The notes beneath the pieces were generated by a model. The model had not been told where the DNA came from. It was given only the letters and a program-made list of their open reading frames with translations, and did not search any database. From Opitutaceae bacterium (GTDB lineage Bacteria > Verrucomicrobiota > Verrucomicrobiia > Opitutales > Opitutaceae), in the NCBI GenBank assembly GCA_029979145.1, contig JAPOIC010000028.1, forward strand, positions 1 to 14,151: DNA of 14,151 bases, given 5' to 3'. The translations under genes and the position numbers were made by a program. Shown here piece by piece: positions 1 to 8,612 of this stretch; position 1 is the first letter of the stretch, and every line of letters begins with the position of its first letter.

Positions 1-673
1 GCTCCACGGCGACTGCCTGACGGTTACCGGCAAGACCCTTGCCGAGAATCTCAAGGACGTCGCGCCCTACCCGAAGGATCAGGACGTCGTGCGCGAGTTC
101 GGCAACCCCATCAAGCGCGACAGCCACCTGCGCATCCTCTACGGCAACCTCGCTCCGACCGGCGCCGTGGCGAAGATCACCGGCAAGGAAGGCCTCGCCT
201 TCACCGGCGAGGCGATCGTGTTCGACGGCGAGGAGGCCGCGCAGAAGGCCATCCTCGGCGGCAAGATCAAGCCCGGCCATGTCATCGTGATCCGCAACGA
301 GGGCCCCGTCGGCGGCCCCGGCATGCGCGAGATGCTCTCACCGACCAGCGCCGTCATGGGCCTCGGCCTTGGCAAAGAAGTCGCGCTTATTACCGACGGC
401 CGCTTTTCCGGCGGTTCGCACGGTTTCGTGGTCGGCCACATCACGCCCGAGGCGGCCGTGGGTGGCCCCATCGGCGTGATCAAAAACGGCGACACCATCA
501 CCATCGACGCCGAAAAGAACCAACTGAACCTCGCCGTCACCGCCAAGGAGCTCAAGACGCGCCTCAAGGCGTGGAAGCCGCGCAAGCCCTACGCCACCCG
601 CGGCGTGCTTGCCAAATACGCCAAGCTCGTCACCAGCGCCTCGGAAGGCGCCGTCACCGACAAGAATCTCTGA
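1..673 (+). CDS. ilvD: Dihydroxy-acid dehydratase, C-terminal part (5' end outside window)
   Basis: This enzyme dehydrates 2,3-dihydroxy-isovalerate and 2,3-dihydroxy-3-methylvalerate in valine and isoleucine synthesis, using an Fe-S cluster. The frame is open from base 2, so the gene enters from the left; roughly 223 C-terminal residues of a protein normally about 560 long are present. Recognisable family motifs are LHGDCLTVTGKTLAEN at the window edge, NEGPVGGPGMREML in the middle, and the second IlvD/Edd signature ITDGRFSGGSHG near bases 391-424. The Fe-S cysteines lie in the missing N-terminal part and cannot be checked. The related sugar-acid dehydratase Edd is less likely because the tail matches the IlvD style. 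The stop is TGA at 671-673, and pgi begins 7 bases later, so the two are probably co-transcribed. Confidence 0.96.
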   Translation, partial: LHGDCLTVTGKTLAENLKDVAPYPKDQDVVREFGNPIKRDSHLRILYGNLAPTGAVAKITGKEGLAFTGEAIVFDGEEAAQKAILGGKIKPGHVIVIRNEGPVGGPGMREMLSPTSAVMGLGLGKEVALITDGRFSGGSHGFVVGHITPEAAVGGPIGVIKNGDTITIDAEKNQLNLAVTAKELKTRLKAWKPRKPYATRGVLAKYAKLVTSASEGAVTDKNL

Positions 674-680
674 TCCGCAC

Positions 681-2243
681 ATGCCTTGGGACCGCTTCAA
701 AAAATACTACTACACCAACTCCGCGCTGGGCTTCAGTCTCGACGTCAGCCGCATTCCGTTCCCCGACGATTTTCTCGAGCGAATGGAGCCGGCAATGCAG
801 AGCGCGTTTCTGGCCATGGCCGCGCTCGAAGGTGGGGCCATCGCCAATCCGGACGAGAACCGCATGGTCGGCCACTACTGGTTGCGCAATGCGGCCCTCG
901 CACCCAGCGATGACCTGCGCGAATCCATCACCGGCACCGTAAAGCAAATCCGCGAATTCGCCGCTGCGGTTCATACCGGCAAGATCACGGCACCCGGCGG
1001 CAAGCGCTTCAGCCAGCTGCTCGTAGTCGGCATCGGCGGCTCCGCCCTCGGTCCGCAGTTGGTCAACCACGCCCTCGGTCAGCCCGGCTCAGACCGCATG
1101 GCCGTTTGGTTCTTCGACAACACCGATCCCGATGGCATGGACTACGTCCTCGCCGGCCTGGGTGAAAAACTTGCCGAGACCCTTGTTGTCGTCATTTCCA
1201 AGTCCGGCGGCACCGTCGAAACCCGCAACGGCATGCTTGAGGCCACCGCCGCCTTCAAAGCTGCCGGACTCAATCATGCCGGTCATTTCGTCGCCGTCAC
1301 GGGTGCAGGCTCGAAACTCGAGGATGTCGCCAAGGCCGAAAAGTGGCTGGAGCGCTTTCCGATGTGGGACTGGGTCGGCGGTCGCACGTCGGAACTCTGC
1401 GCCGTCGGCCTCCTCCCGGCCGCTCTGCAGGGCATCGACATCGACGCCATGCTCGCCGGTGCCGCTGCCATGGACCGCGTGACCCGCGGCACCGTGACCC
1501 GCGAAAATCCCGCGGCCCTGCTTGCGCTCATGTGGCACTTTGCCACCGACGGCCGCGGTGCCAAGGACATGGTCGTGCTGCCTTACAAAGACCGCCTGCT
1601 GCTCTTCTCGCGTTACCTGCAGCAACTCGTCATGGAGTCGCTCGGCAAGGAGATGGATCTCCAAGGCAAGGTGGTCAACCAAGGCATCGCCGTCTACGGC
1701 AACAAGGGTTCGACCGACCAGCACGCCTACGTGCAGCAACTCCGCGAGGGCGTGAACAATTTCTTCGCGACCTTCATCGAGGTGCTCAAGGACCGCGCTG
1801 GATCATCGATGGCCGTCGAGAGCAACGTCACCACCGGCGACTACCTCCAAGGCTTTTACCTCGGCACCCGCGACGCATTGTCCGAAAAGGACCGTTGGTC
1901 CATCACCCTCACGATCGACGAAGTTTCTCCCCGCACGCTCGGCATACTGATCGCCCTCTATGAGCGCGTAGTCGGTTTCTACGCCACGCTCGTCGGCATC
2001 AACGCCTACCATCAGCCCGGAGTCGAGGCCGGCAAGAAGGCCGCCACCGGCGTGATCGCGCTACAGCGCAAGCTGTTGGTCGCGCTCCGCGCCGCCGGCT
2101 CGCCGCAAACCGTGGAGTCCCTCGCTTCGTGCACCAGCAGCGATCCGGAGCTGGCCTTCAAGGTGCTGGAGCACCTCGCCGCCAACGGCGTCGTGCGCAA
2201 GACCGCCCAAACGCCCTGGCATCGCTCAACCTACGGCTGTTGA
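681..2243 (+). CDS. pgi: Glucose-6-phosphate isomerase
   Basis: Cytoplasmic enzyme interconverting glucose 6-phosphate and fructose 6-phosphate. The product is 520 residues, close to the shorter cyanobacterial/chlamydial-type enzymes and below the roughly 550 of E. coli. Two SIS-type sugar-phosphate lobes are visible: IGGSALG near residues 118-124 and ISKSGGTVET at 172-181. Expected catalytic residues are all present: Arg235 in GGRTS, Glu319 in MESLGKE, His348 in GSTDQH and Lys452 in the C-terminal signature NAYHQPGVEAGKK. The frame stays open upstream to 609, but that stretch overlaps ilvD and its translation is not PGI-like. ATG at 681, giving MPWDRFKKYYY, follows the ilvD stop directly and fits the family. 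No Shine-Dalgarno motif precedes it, so translation may be coupled to ilvD. The stop codon lies inside a hairpin. Confidence 0.97.
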   Translation: MPWDRFKKYYYTNSALGFSLDVSRIPFPDDFLERMEPAMQSAFLAMAALEGGAIANPDENRMVGHYWLRNAALAPSDDLRESITGTVKQIREFAAAVHTGKITAPGGKRFSQLLVVGIGGSALGPQLVNHALGQPGSDRMAVWFFDNTDPDGMDYVLAGLGEKLAETLVVVISKSGGTVETRNGMLEATAAFKAAGLNHAGHFVAVTGAGSKLEDVAKAEKWLERFPMWDWVGGRTSELCAVGLLPAALQGIDIDAMLAGAAAMDRVTRGTVTRENPAALLALMWHFATDGRGAKDMVVLPYKDRLLLFSRYLQQLVMESLGKEMDLQGKVVNQGIAVYGNKGSTDQHAYVQQLREGVNNFFATFIEVLKDRAGSSMAVESNVTTGDYLQGFYLGTRDALSEKDRWSITLTIDEVSPRTLGILIALYERVVGFYATLVGINAYHQPGVEAGKKAATGVIALQRKLLVALRAAGSPQTVESLASCTSSDPELAFKVLEHLAANGVVRKTAQTPWHRSTYGC

Positions 2244-2247
2244 GCGA
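2222..2247 (+). terminator. Hairpin over the pgi stop codon, possible weak terminator
   Basis: A perfect 9-base inverted repeat (2222-2230 against 2239-2247, core CGCTCAAC/GTTGAGCG) has an 8-base loop. The pgi TGA at 2241-2243 sits in the right arm. There is no T-run directly after it; the nearest T-rich stretch is CTTTGTTC at 2261-2268. It may slow or end transcription of ilvD-pgi or protect the mRNA 3' end, but it is not a textbook intrinsic terminator. Confidence 0.4.
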
Positions 2248-2459
2248 GCAATCGCAGTCGCTTTGTTCGACGCGTTCCGCTTTGCGCCTTTGGGAATCCG
2301 ATCACTCCGGTCCTTGCGTCGGGTGCTGATTCCGCTCGGAACCGAAACGGTTGGGACCACTCTCATCAGCACTGTCTGCGACCAACGCCCAGGGCTATCC
2401 GCATTCCCTGCGTAGTGCCTTGCATAAGGGCGGGTCTGTAGTATTAGCCCATAAAGCTC
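2244..2459. other. Structured intergenic spacer between pgi and a small lipoprotein gene
   Basis: These 216 bases hold no ORF that looks like a gene. They contain a nested inverted repeat at 2323-2372: an 8-base perfect outer stem (GTGCTGAT/ATCAGCAC) enclosing AACCG-AAA-CGGTT at 2340-2352. They also contain the left arm of a second inverted repeat (2429-2437) whose right arm lies inside the lipoprotein gene. A TTGCAT at 2420-2425 followed after 16 bases by TATTAG (2442-2447) could be a weak promoter for the lipoprotein gene. No tRNA or recognised riboswitch is apparent. It may be a 5' leader or small RNA, but this rests on base-pairing by eye alone. Confidence 0.4.
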
Positions 2460-2618
2460 ATGAACACCAAGACCCGCCTCATCGCCTTGCTCGTCCTCGC
2501 CTTTGGGTCGCTGCTCGCCGGTTGCACCAGCCGCACCAGCCGCGACAGCTCCATTCCGTGGACCCGCCCCGCCACGTGGGAAGGCCAGATCCCCGGACTC
2601 TCCCAGCCCGGCAACTGA
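2460..2618 (+). CDS. Small predicted lipoprotein, function unknown
   Basis: A 52-codon frame from ATG at 2460 to TGA at 2616-2618. The N-terminus is a classic type II signal peptide: positively charged MNTKTR, a hydrophobic core at about residues 7-18, and lipobox L19-A20-G21-C22. After cleavage and lipidation at Cys22 only about 31 residues remain, beginning CTSRTSRDSS and including IPWTRPATWEGQIPGLS, which is rich in Trp, Pro and Gly. The mature part has no recognisable domain. A strong intrinsic terminator starts 24 bases after the stop, which supports this being a separately transcribed gene. No Shine-Dalgarno motif precedes the start. It lies between pgi and rsmI on the same strand. It was identified from the lipobox and context; the sequence gives no specific role. 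Confidence 0.75.
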   Translation: MNTKTRLIALLVLAFGSLLAGCTSRTSRDSSIPWTRPATWEGQIPGLSQPGN

Positions 2619-2642
2619 GCCGTGTTTTCCAGAGCCAACTTC

Positions 2643-2672
2643 AAATCCGGCGCGCGCCGGATTTTTTGTTTT
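2643..2672 (+). terminator. Strong intrinsic terminator directly upstream of rsmI
   Basis: Stem AAATCCGGC (2643-2651), loop GCGC (2652-2655) and stem GCCGGATTT (2656-2664) form a perfect 9-base-pair GC-rich hairpin. The T-run, TTTTTT then GTTTT, covers 2662-2672. This is a textbook Rho-independent terminator for the + strand, probably ending the lipoprotein transcript. It ends one base before the rsmI start codon. Confidence 0.85.
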
Positions 2673-2673
2673 C

Positions 2674-3399
2674 ATGGCTGAATCCCCGTCCAATCCGTCG
2701 CTCCATGCCCAACCCGGGCACCTCTACGTGGTCGCTACGCCCATCGGCAACCTCGCCGACATCACGGAACGCGCCCGGGCCATCCTCGGCGGCGTTGACC
2801 TGATCGCCTGCGAGGACACGCGCACCACCGGCATGTTGCTGGCCCGGCTCGGAATTCCTGCCCGGCCGCTTTCGCCCTATCACGACCACAACGAAACCGT
2901 CGCCGCCGACCAATTGTTGGCGCTACTGCAGGCCGGCAAATCCATCGCGGTCGTGTCCGACGCCGGCACGCCCGCCCTGAGCGATCCGGGATTCCGCATC
3001 GTGCGCGCCTGCCGGAAGGCGAGCGTGCCGGTGGTCCCGATTCCCGGTGCCAGCGCCCTGGCCGCGGTTCTCAGCGCCAGCGGCCTGCCCAGCAACCGAG
3101 TCTACTTCGTGGGCTTCCTTCCGCCCAAAAGCGCCGCGCGCATGACCTTCTTCGAGCAGCACCGCGACTTTCCGGCCACCCTCGCGCTCTACGAAAGCTG
3201 CCACCGGATCGACAAAGCCGTGGCCGAAATCAACGCCGTTTTGGGACCGGACCGGGTCATCTGCGTGGCCAAGGAAATCTCCAAGCTGCACGAGGCGTTT
3301 TGGGTCGGCCCCGCCCGCGAAGTCGAAGCCGCCCTCGCCAAGGCCAGCCGCAAGGGCGAGTTCGTCCTGCTCGTGGCACCGTCCGATTTCACTTTATGA
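2674..3399 (+). CDS. rsmI: 16S rRNA (cytidine(1402)-2'-O)-methyltransferase
   Basis: RsmI methylates the 2'-hydroxyl of C1402 in the 16S rRNA decoding centre, using S-adenosylmethionine. The 241-residue product begins MAESPSNPS and shows the family order: LYVVATPIGNLADITERA (about residues 17-34), CEDTRTTG, a DHNE segment, and the tetrapyrrole-methylase-fold signature SDAGTPALSDPG at 95-106, then GFLPPKS and LYESCHR. ATG 2674 is chosen because the open frame upstream runs through the terminator and lipoprotein gene, and later in-frame starts would cut into the first beta strand. No Shine-Dalgarno motif or room for one exists: the terminator T-run reaches 2672. The stop overlaps the next gene's start (ATGA at 3396-3399), so the two are translationally coupled. 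Confidence 0.94.
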   Translation: MAESPSNPSLHAQPGHLYVVATPIGNLADITERARAILGGVDLIACEDTRTTGMLLARLGIPARPLSPYHDHNETVAADQLLALLQAGKSIAVVSDAGTPALSDPGFRIVRACRKASVPVVPIPGASALAAVLSASGLPSNRVYFVGFLPPKSAARMTFFEQHRDFPATLALYESCHRIDKAVAEINAVLGPDRVICVAKEISKLHEAFWVGPAREVEAALAKASRKGEFVLLVAPSDFTL

Positions 3400-4355
3400 G
3401 TGAGCCGACCAAGGTCGCGGTCATCGATATCGGCAGCAATTCGATCAAGCTGCTGGTCGCCCGGCGCGGCACGAACTGCGGCCGGGTCAAACCCGCGCAC
3501 GAATCCGCGCTCAACGCCCGGATCAGCGCCGGCATCAATCGCGCCGAACCGCGTCTGTCGGAGGAGGGCATGGCGGTCGGTCTCGGGGCGATTGAAACGC
3601 TGCTCGTCGAAGCTGCACCCCACCAGCCGCAGGCGATTCAACTGGTCGCCACCAGCGCGGTGCGCGACGCCCTCAATCGCGACGAATTTATCAGCCGGGT
3701 GCAGCAGGCCACCGGGCACACCCTCCGCACCCTTACTGGCACCGAGGAGGCGAATTTCATCGGGCGCGGACTGCTCTCGGATCCCGCCCTGGTCGACGCG
3801 CAGGATTACTACGTGTTTGATCTCGGCGGCGGCAGCTTGGAATGCCTCTGCTTTCAACAACGGTCCGTCACCAAGGCAATCAGTCTGCCCCTGGGCTGCG
3901 TGCGCTTGACCGAGCGCTTTGTAGCCAATCGCGAGGCTCGGTTGGCGCCGGACGAAATCGCCGCCCTGCACCACCACGTCGCGGCGACGCTGCAGGCCTC
4001 CGGATTTGCCTTCCATCTGCCACCACACGCGCCGGCGATCGGCACCGGTGGCACCTTGGTAAGTTGCCGCGCGATTCTGGCCGCCCGGCAGGGCGTTCCG
4101 TTCGCCGCGAGCAGTCCGCGCCTAGCCGTCGAGTCGTTGGCTAAGTTGGCCCGGGAAGTAGGTGCCATGCCGCTGAACGCGCGCCGGGAAATCCCGGGAT
4201 TGCCGTCGGCTCGCGCCGATGTGTTTCCCGTCGCCGTGCAAACCGTGCTCGCGCTCATGGGCGCCGGCGGGTTCGCCGCCCTGCAACACTCGTTCTACAA
4301 TCTCCGTTACGGGATCGCGGACGAGTTGCTCAAGCTTTGCGCAAACCGCGGATGA
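3396..4355 (+). CDS. ppx: Ppx/GppA family phosphatase (exopolyphosphatase-like)
   Basis: Members hydrolyse terminal phosphate from polyphosphate and/or pppGpp. The 319-residue protein has the ASKHA-fold landmarks in order: DIGSNSIK at 11-18 (first phosphate loop), ATSAVRD at 85-91, the acidic GTEEA pair Glu117/Glu118 (catalytic region), DLGGGS at 142-147 (second phosphate loop), GTGGT at 216-220, and GLPSARADVFP at 268-278. The length equals the two-domain core without the C-terminal HD-like domains of E. coli Ppx, as in short forms from other phyla. Sequence alone does not separate exopolyphosphatase from guanosine pentaphosphatase activity, so the symbol is tentative. The start is ATG overlapping the rsmI stop. 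The 3' end overlaps the convergent pseudouridine synthase gene by 26 bases. Confidence 0.9.
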   Translation: MSEPTKVAVIDIGSNSIKLLVARRGTNCGRVKPAHESALNARISAGINRAEPRLSEEGMAVGLGAIETLLVEAAPHQPQAIQLVATSAVRDALNRDEFISRVQQATGHTLRTLTGTEEANFIGRGLLSDPALVDAQDYYVFDLGGGSLECLCFQQRSVTKAISLPLGCVRLTERFVANREARLAPDEIAALHHHVAATLQASGFAFHLPPHAPAIGTGGTLVSCRAILAARQGVPFAASSPRLAVESLAKLAREVGAMPLNARREIPGLPSARADVFPVAVQTVLALMGAGGFAALQHSFYNLRYGIADELLKLCANRG

Positions 4356-5277
4356 CTGCGTTGAAGTCGTCCGGCAAGGGCGCGCGCAGGTCCAAAGTCT
4401 TCTTTTTCACCGGGTGGGTCACCACCAAGTGTTCGGCGTGGAGCATGACGCGAGCAGGCGCGGGTTTGATCCGCGGGTTCGGCTTCCATCCATAGACAAC
4501 GTCGCCCAGCAGAATGTGACCGAGAGCCTTCATGTGCACGCGAATCTGGTGGGTGCGCCCGGTGTGAATCGTGCAGCGCATCAGCGTCGCCAGGTCCCCA
4601 AACGATTCCACCACTTCCCAGTTGGTGCGCGCGTGCTTGCCGCCCTTGTCTTCTTCCAGCACCGCCATCTTGTGTCGCTGGAGCTGGTTGCGGCCGATCG
4701 GGCGGTCAATCGTGCCGCTCAGCAAATCCGGCCGACCCGACACGAGCGCGAGATACTCTTTCTGCAAAGTCCGCGCACTGAACTGCTCGGACAGGCCCCG
4801 GTGTGCCGCGTCATTCTTGGCCACCAGCATCACCCCTGAAGTTTCCCGGTCCAGGCGGTGCACAATGCCCGGGCGCTCGACTCCGCCGATGCCGCTCAGG
4901 CTGCCGCGGCAATGCGCGAGGAGCGCGTGCACCAGCGTATCACCGCCCGTGGCCGCGCCCGGATGCACGACCATGCCGGAGGCTTTGTTGAGGGCCAGCA
5001 GGTCGCGGTCCTCATAAAGAATATCCAACGGGATATCGGCTGGGGTAAGATCGGCGGGCTTTGTCTCCGGCAGTTGAAACTCCACCTTGGCCTCAGGGCT
5101 CAGGGGGTAGTCCCGCGCAATCACCACGCCGTCCACTCGCACCAATCCCGCGTCGAACGCCCGCTGCAGGGCTGCCCGGCTGTGGTCGGGAAACGCCTTG
5201 GCCAGCACCTTGTCGGCGCGGCCCTCCCGCGTGCCCGGCGGCACCGTAAAGCTGACGTTCTGGGATTCAGGCGGCAT
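4330..5277 (-). CDS. RluA/RluD-family pseudouridine synthase
   Basis: Converts uridine to pseudouridine in RNA, most likely 23S rRNA if it behaves like RluD. The 315-residue protein has an N-terminal S4 RNA-binding domain at about residues 15-70 (RADKVLAKAFPDHSRAALQR, then GLVRVDG). The catalytic domain follows: LNKASGMVVHPG at 96-107, the signature HRLDRETSG at 140-148 with catalytic Asp143, and TGRTHQIRVHM at 239-249. Full length with all motifs, so an active enzyme is expected. RluC or another RluA relative cannot be excluded, so no symbol is given. The ATG start overlaps the end of the upstream deaminase gene by 11 bases, marking the last gene of a - strand operon. The 3' end overlaps ppx. 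Confidence 0.94.
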   Translation of the reverse strand: MPPESQNVSFTVPPGTREGRADKVLAKAFPDHSRAALQRAFDAGLVRVDGVVIARDYPLSPEAKVEFQLPETKPADLTPADIPLDILYEDRDLLALNKASGMVVHPGAATGGDTLVHALLAHCRGSLSGIGGVERPGIVHRLDRETSGVMLVAKNDAAHRGLSEQFSARTLQKEYLALVSGRPDLLSGTIDRPIGRNQLQRHKMAVLEEDKGGKHARTNWEVVESFGDLATLMRCTIHTGRTHQIRVHMKALGHILLGDVVYGWKPNPRIKPAPARVMLHAEHLVVTHPVKKKTLDLRAPLPDDFNAVIRGLRKA

Positions 5278-6243
5278 GGGTCAGGCGGTCGATCTCTGCC
5301 AGTTGCGCGCTTCGGAATTCGGACGGCACATCCGCGACTTCCCAGCCATTGGCGGCATAGCGCGCCAGGTCGCTCCGGGTGCAATTCATCGCATCGACCA
5401 GCACCTGGTATTCGTCGACGAGCGAGTTATTGAAACACAGCGGATCGTCGGTGCTGATGGTGCAGCGCACACCAGCCGCCGACAACCGGCGCAGCGGGTG
5501 GCTCGCAAAATCGGGAAAGACCGCCAACCGGATGTTACTGATCGGGCAGACATCAAAGGTCACACCGCGGTCGCGCGCCAAGGCGACGACCGCCGGGTCC
5601 TCAACGGCACGCACGCCGTGCTGAACGCGGGTCACGCCGAGGACTTCGATCGCCTCGCGCACACGGGCCGCGCCGTCGAATTCGCCGCCATGGCACTTGG
5701 TGACTTTCCCAGCATCGCGCAGCCGCGCCCAGACGGGCGCGCTCCACGGCTCTGTGGGCATGGTCTCGAGTCCGTGCAGATCGACGCCCGCAAGGTCATC
5801 CCAGTTCTCGAGGTCGTCGATCACGGCTTGCAGCGGTCCTTGGTAGGCATCGCGCAGCATGCCGGCGAAGATTCGCACTTCCAGCCCGGGCGGCACCGCG
5901 GCGCGGATGGCCGCGATGATTTCGGGACCCGGGACGTTGATGAACTGCGTGACCGGCAGGTGGAAGCTGGTCTCCACATAACGGACATTCTGCGCCACAT
6001 GCGTGGCGAAGATCGCCTTCATCGCGTCGTGGTAACGCTCCGCCGACACGAACCACGGCAACGCATGGTCGAGCAGCACCTTTTCGAAGGTCGGAAAATC
6101 CGGAAAGCGATATCCCGGCGCATGAAACGCCGGGTTCGCCGGATATTGGTCCGGGCGCCACTCCCGCAGCAGGGCATACGGGATGGCGCCCTCGACGTGG
6201 AGGTGCGTCTCGGTCTTGGGCAGCGCCTGGATAAAATCGGCGC

Positions 6244-6247
<4 letters not shown>
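5267..6247 (-). CDS. Adenosine/adenine deaminase family protein
   Basis: A zinc-dependent amidohydrolase of the adenosine deaminase fold, 326 residues. Metal and catalytic residues expected in the family are all present: His15 and His17 (THLHVEG), His186 and the general acid Glu189 (CHGGE), His210 (VQHG), CPISN at 234-238 and Asp267/Asp268 (STDDP). The frame is open further upstream to 6376, but that part overlaps the peptidase gene and is not family-like. GTG at 6247 gives a GTGA overlap with the peptidase stop and places the HxH motif near residue 15 as expected. Substrate is uncertain: HxHxEG resembles adenine deaminases, while HGGE and QHG differ from the usual HAGE and GHG/DHG. Adenosine, adenine or another aminopurine nucleoside is possible. 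Confidence 0.88.
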
Positions 6248-7368
<1,121 letters not shown>

Positions 7369-7415
7369 GCCTCAGCTAACCCGCTCAATCCCCCGCCCCG
7401 CAAGGCAATATGCGA

Positions 7416-8612
7416 TCAGGTCACCGGTGGACGGGAGCCGTTCTGCGGGAAACAGATCCGCCCCACGGCTTCGTCAAAGTCCGAGGCGCCCTGGAGAATG
7501 TTGATCTCGAGCCGCAGGTAATACAGCGGCATACCCCAGGCCCGGGTGTGCGGGATGCGCACCGCGTCCTTCTCGGTCGTGACCAAGCACTCCGCGCCCT
7601 CCCGCTGCGCCATTGCCGTGAGTTCCACGAAGTCCTCCTCGGCGTAACGGTAGTGATCGAGGTAGCGCTCGCGCGCCACGATCTTGGCGCCGAGGTCGCG
7701 GAGGAATTTCTCAAAACTCTCCGGCGTCGCGATGCCGCAGAAGGCCAGCACCCGTCGTCCCTTCAGAAACGAAAGCGGCTGCCGCTCTTCAGTGCCGAAG
7801 CGCTGGAGGTATTGCGGCTGGTGCGCACACTCGATCACGTCGACGCCCGGGTTGTGCTGTTGAATCAGGGCCTCGAGCTCGGCGTCGCGTTCGCCATTTG
7901 ACTTCGTGAGAAACACGTAGGACGCGCGGCGCAGGTGTTTGATCGGTTCACGGAGGATGCCGCGCGGCAGGAGGTGGCCGTTGCCAAAGGGGTTGGTCTT
8001 GTCGACGAGCAGCAAGTTCAGCTGCCCTTTGAGCGGCAGGTATTGGAAGCCGTCGTCGAGCACGAGCGTGTCGCAGCCAAACTTGCGGATGGCAAAAGCG
8101 CCGGCCTTCACCCGGTTTTTGTCCACGAGCACAATCACCCCGGGCAAGTTGCGCGCGAGCATGTAGGGCTCGTCGCCCGCCTGCTCGCTGTCGAGCAGCA
8201 CATTTTTGCCGTCGCTGACAATGCGCGGCGGCGGTTCGGCGGCATGGGTCAACGCCCACCACCATTTTTTCCAGACCGGCGGGGCCTTGCTCTTGTAGCC
8301 GCGGCTCAAGATGGCGACCCTGCGGCCGCGGTCCTGCAGCGCCCGGGCAAATTTTTCCACGACCGGCGTCTTGCCGGTGCCTCCGACTGTCAGGTTGCCG
8401 ACGACGACCACGAGGCAGCCCAGCGGTTGGTCGTGCAGGATCCGGTGCCGGTAGAGCCAGAAACGCAGCTGCGCGATGCCGCTGAACAGATACGAAAGCA
8501 GTTGCAGGAACGCACCGTAAATCGCGGCCCCCGTGTCCGCGCGCCGACCGAGAATCACATCGATCGTATAGAGCTCGAGCGCGTTGGACTTCTTCTTCAG
8601 CCAGGACGACAT
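7416..8612 (-). CDS. lpxK: Tetraacyldisaccharide 4'-kinase (lipid A biosynthesis)
   Basis: LpxK phosphorylates the 4' position of the lipid A disaccharide at the inner membrane, using ATP. The 398-residue protein has a hydrophobic N-terminal segment at about 27-48 (membrane anchoring), the P-loop GNLTVGGTGKTP at 72-83, LSRGY at 102-106, GDEP at 146-149, LDDGFQ at 185-190 and PFGNGHLLPRGILREP at 208-223, all in LpxK order. It is about 70 residues longer than E. coli LpxK. Part of the extra length is an N-terminal extension of about 20 residues; part is a Trp/Pro-rich insertion at about 108-130 (PPVWKKWWWAL then EPPPR). It appears to be the first gene of the - strand cluster, and its presence implies lipopolysaccharide. 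No Shine-Dalgarno motif precedes ATG 8612. Confidence 0.95.
   Translation of the reverse strand: MSSWLKKKSNALELYTIDVILGRRADTGAAIYGAFLQLLSYLFSGIAQLRFWLYRHRILHDQPLGCLVVVVGNLTVGGTGKTPVVEKFARALQDRGRRVAILSRGYKSKAPPVWKKWWWALTHAAEPPPRIVSDGKNVLLDSEQAGDEPYMLARNLPGVIVLVDKNRVKAGAFAIRKFGCDTLVLDDGFQYLPLKGQLNLLLVDKTNPFGNGHLLPRGILREPIKHLRRASYVFLTKSNGERDAELEALIQQHNPGVDVIECAHQPQYLQRFGTEERQPLSFLKGRRVLAFCGIATPESFEKFLRDLGAKIVARERYLDHYRYAEEDFVELTAMAQREGAECLVTTEKDAVRIPHTRAWGMPLYYLRLEINILQGASDFDEAVGRICFPQNGSRPPVT

Noticed and set aside
2256..2268. T-rich CTTTGTTC as the U-tract of a pgi intrinsic terminator
   Set aside because: It lies 14 bases beyond the hairpin, too far for a standard intrinsic terminator, and is broken by G.
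2421..2480. tRNA-like or riboswitch-like structure before the lipoprotein gene
   Set aside because: There is no cloverleaf, no T-loop consensus and no known aptamer core; only the simple inverted repeats reported above are visible.
2503..2673. Upstream extension of the rsmI frame by 57 codons
   Set aside because: It would run through the lipoprotein gene and the terminator hairpin, and the added residues are not like any RsmI N-terminus.
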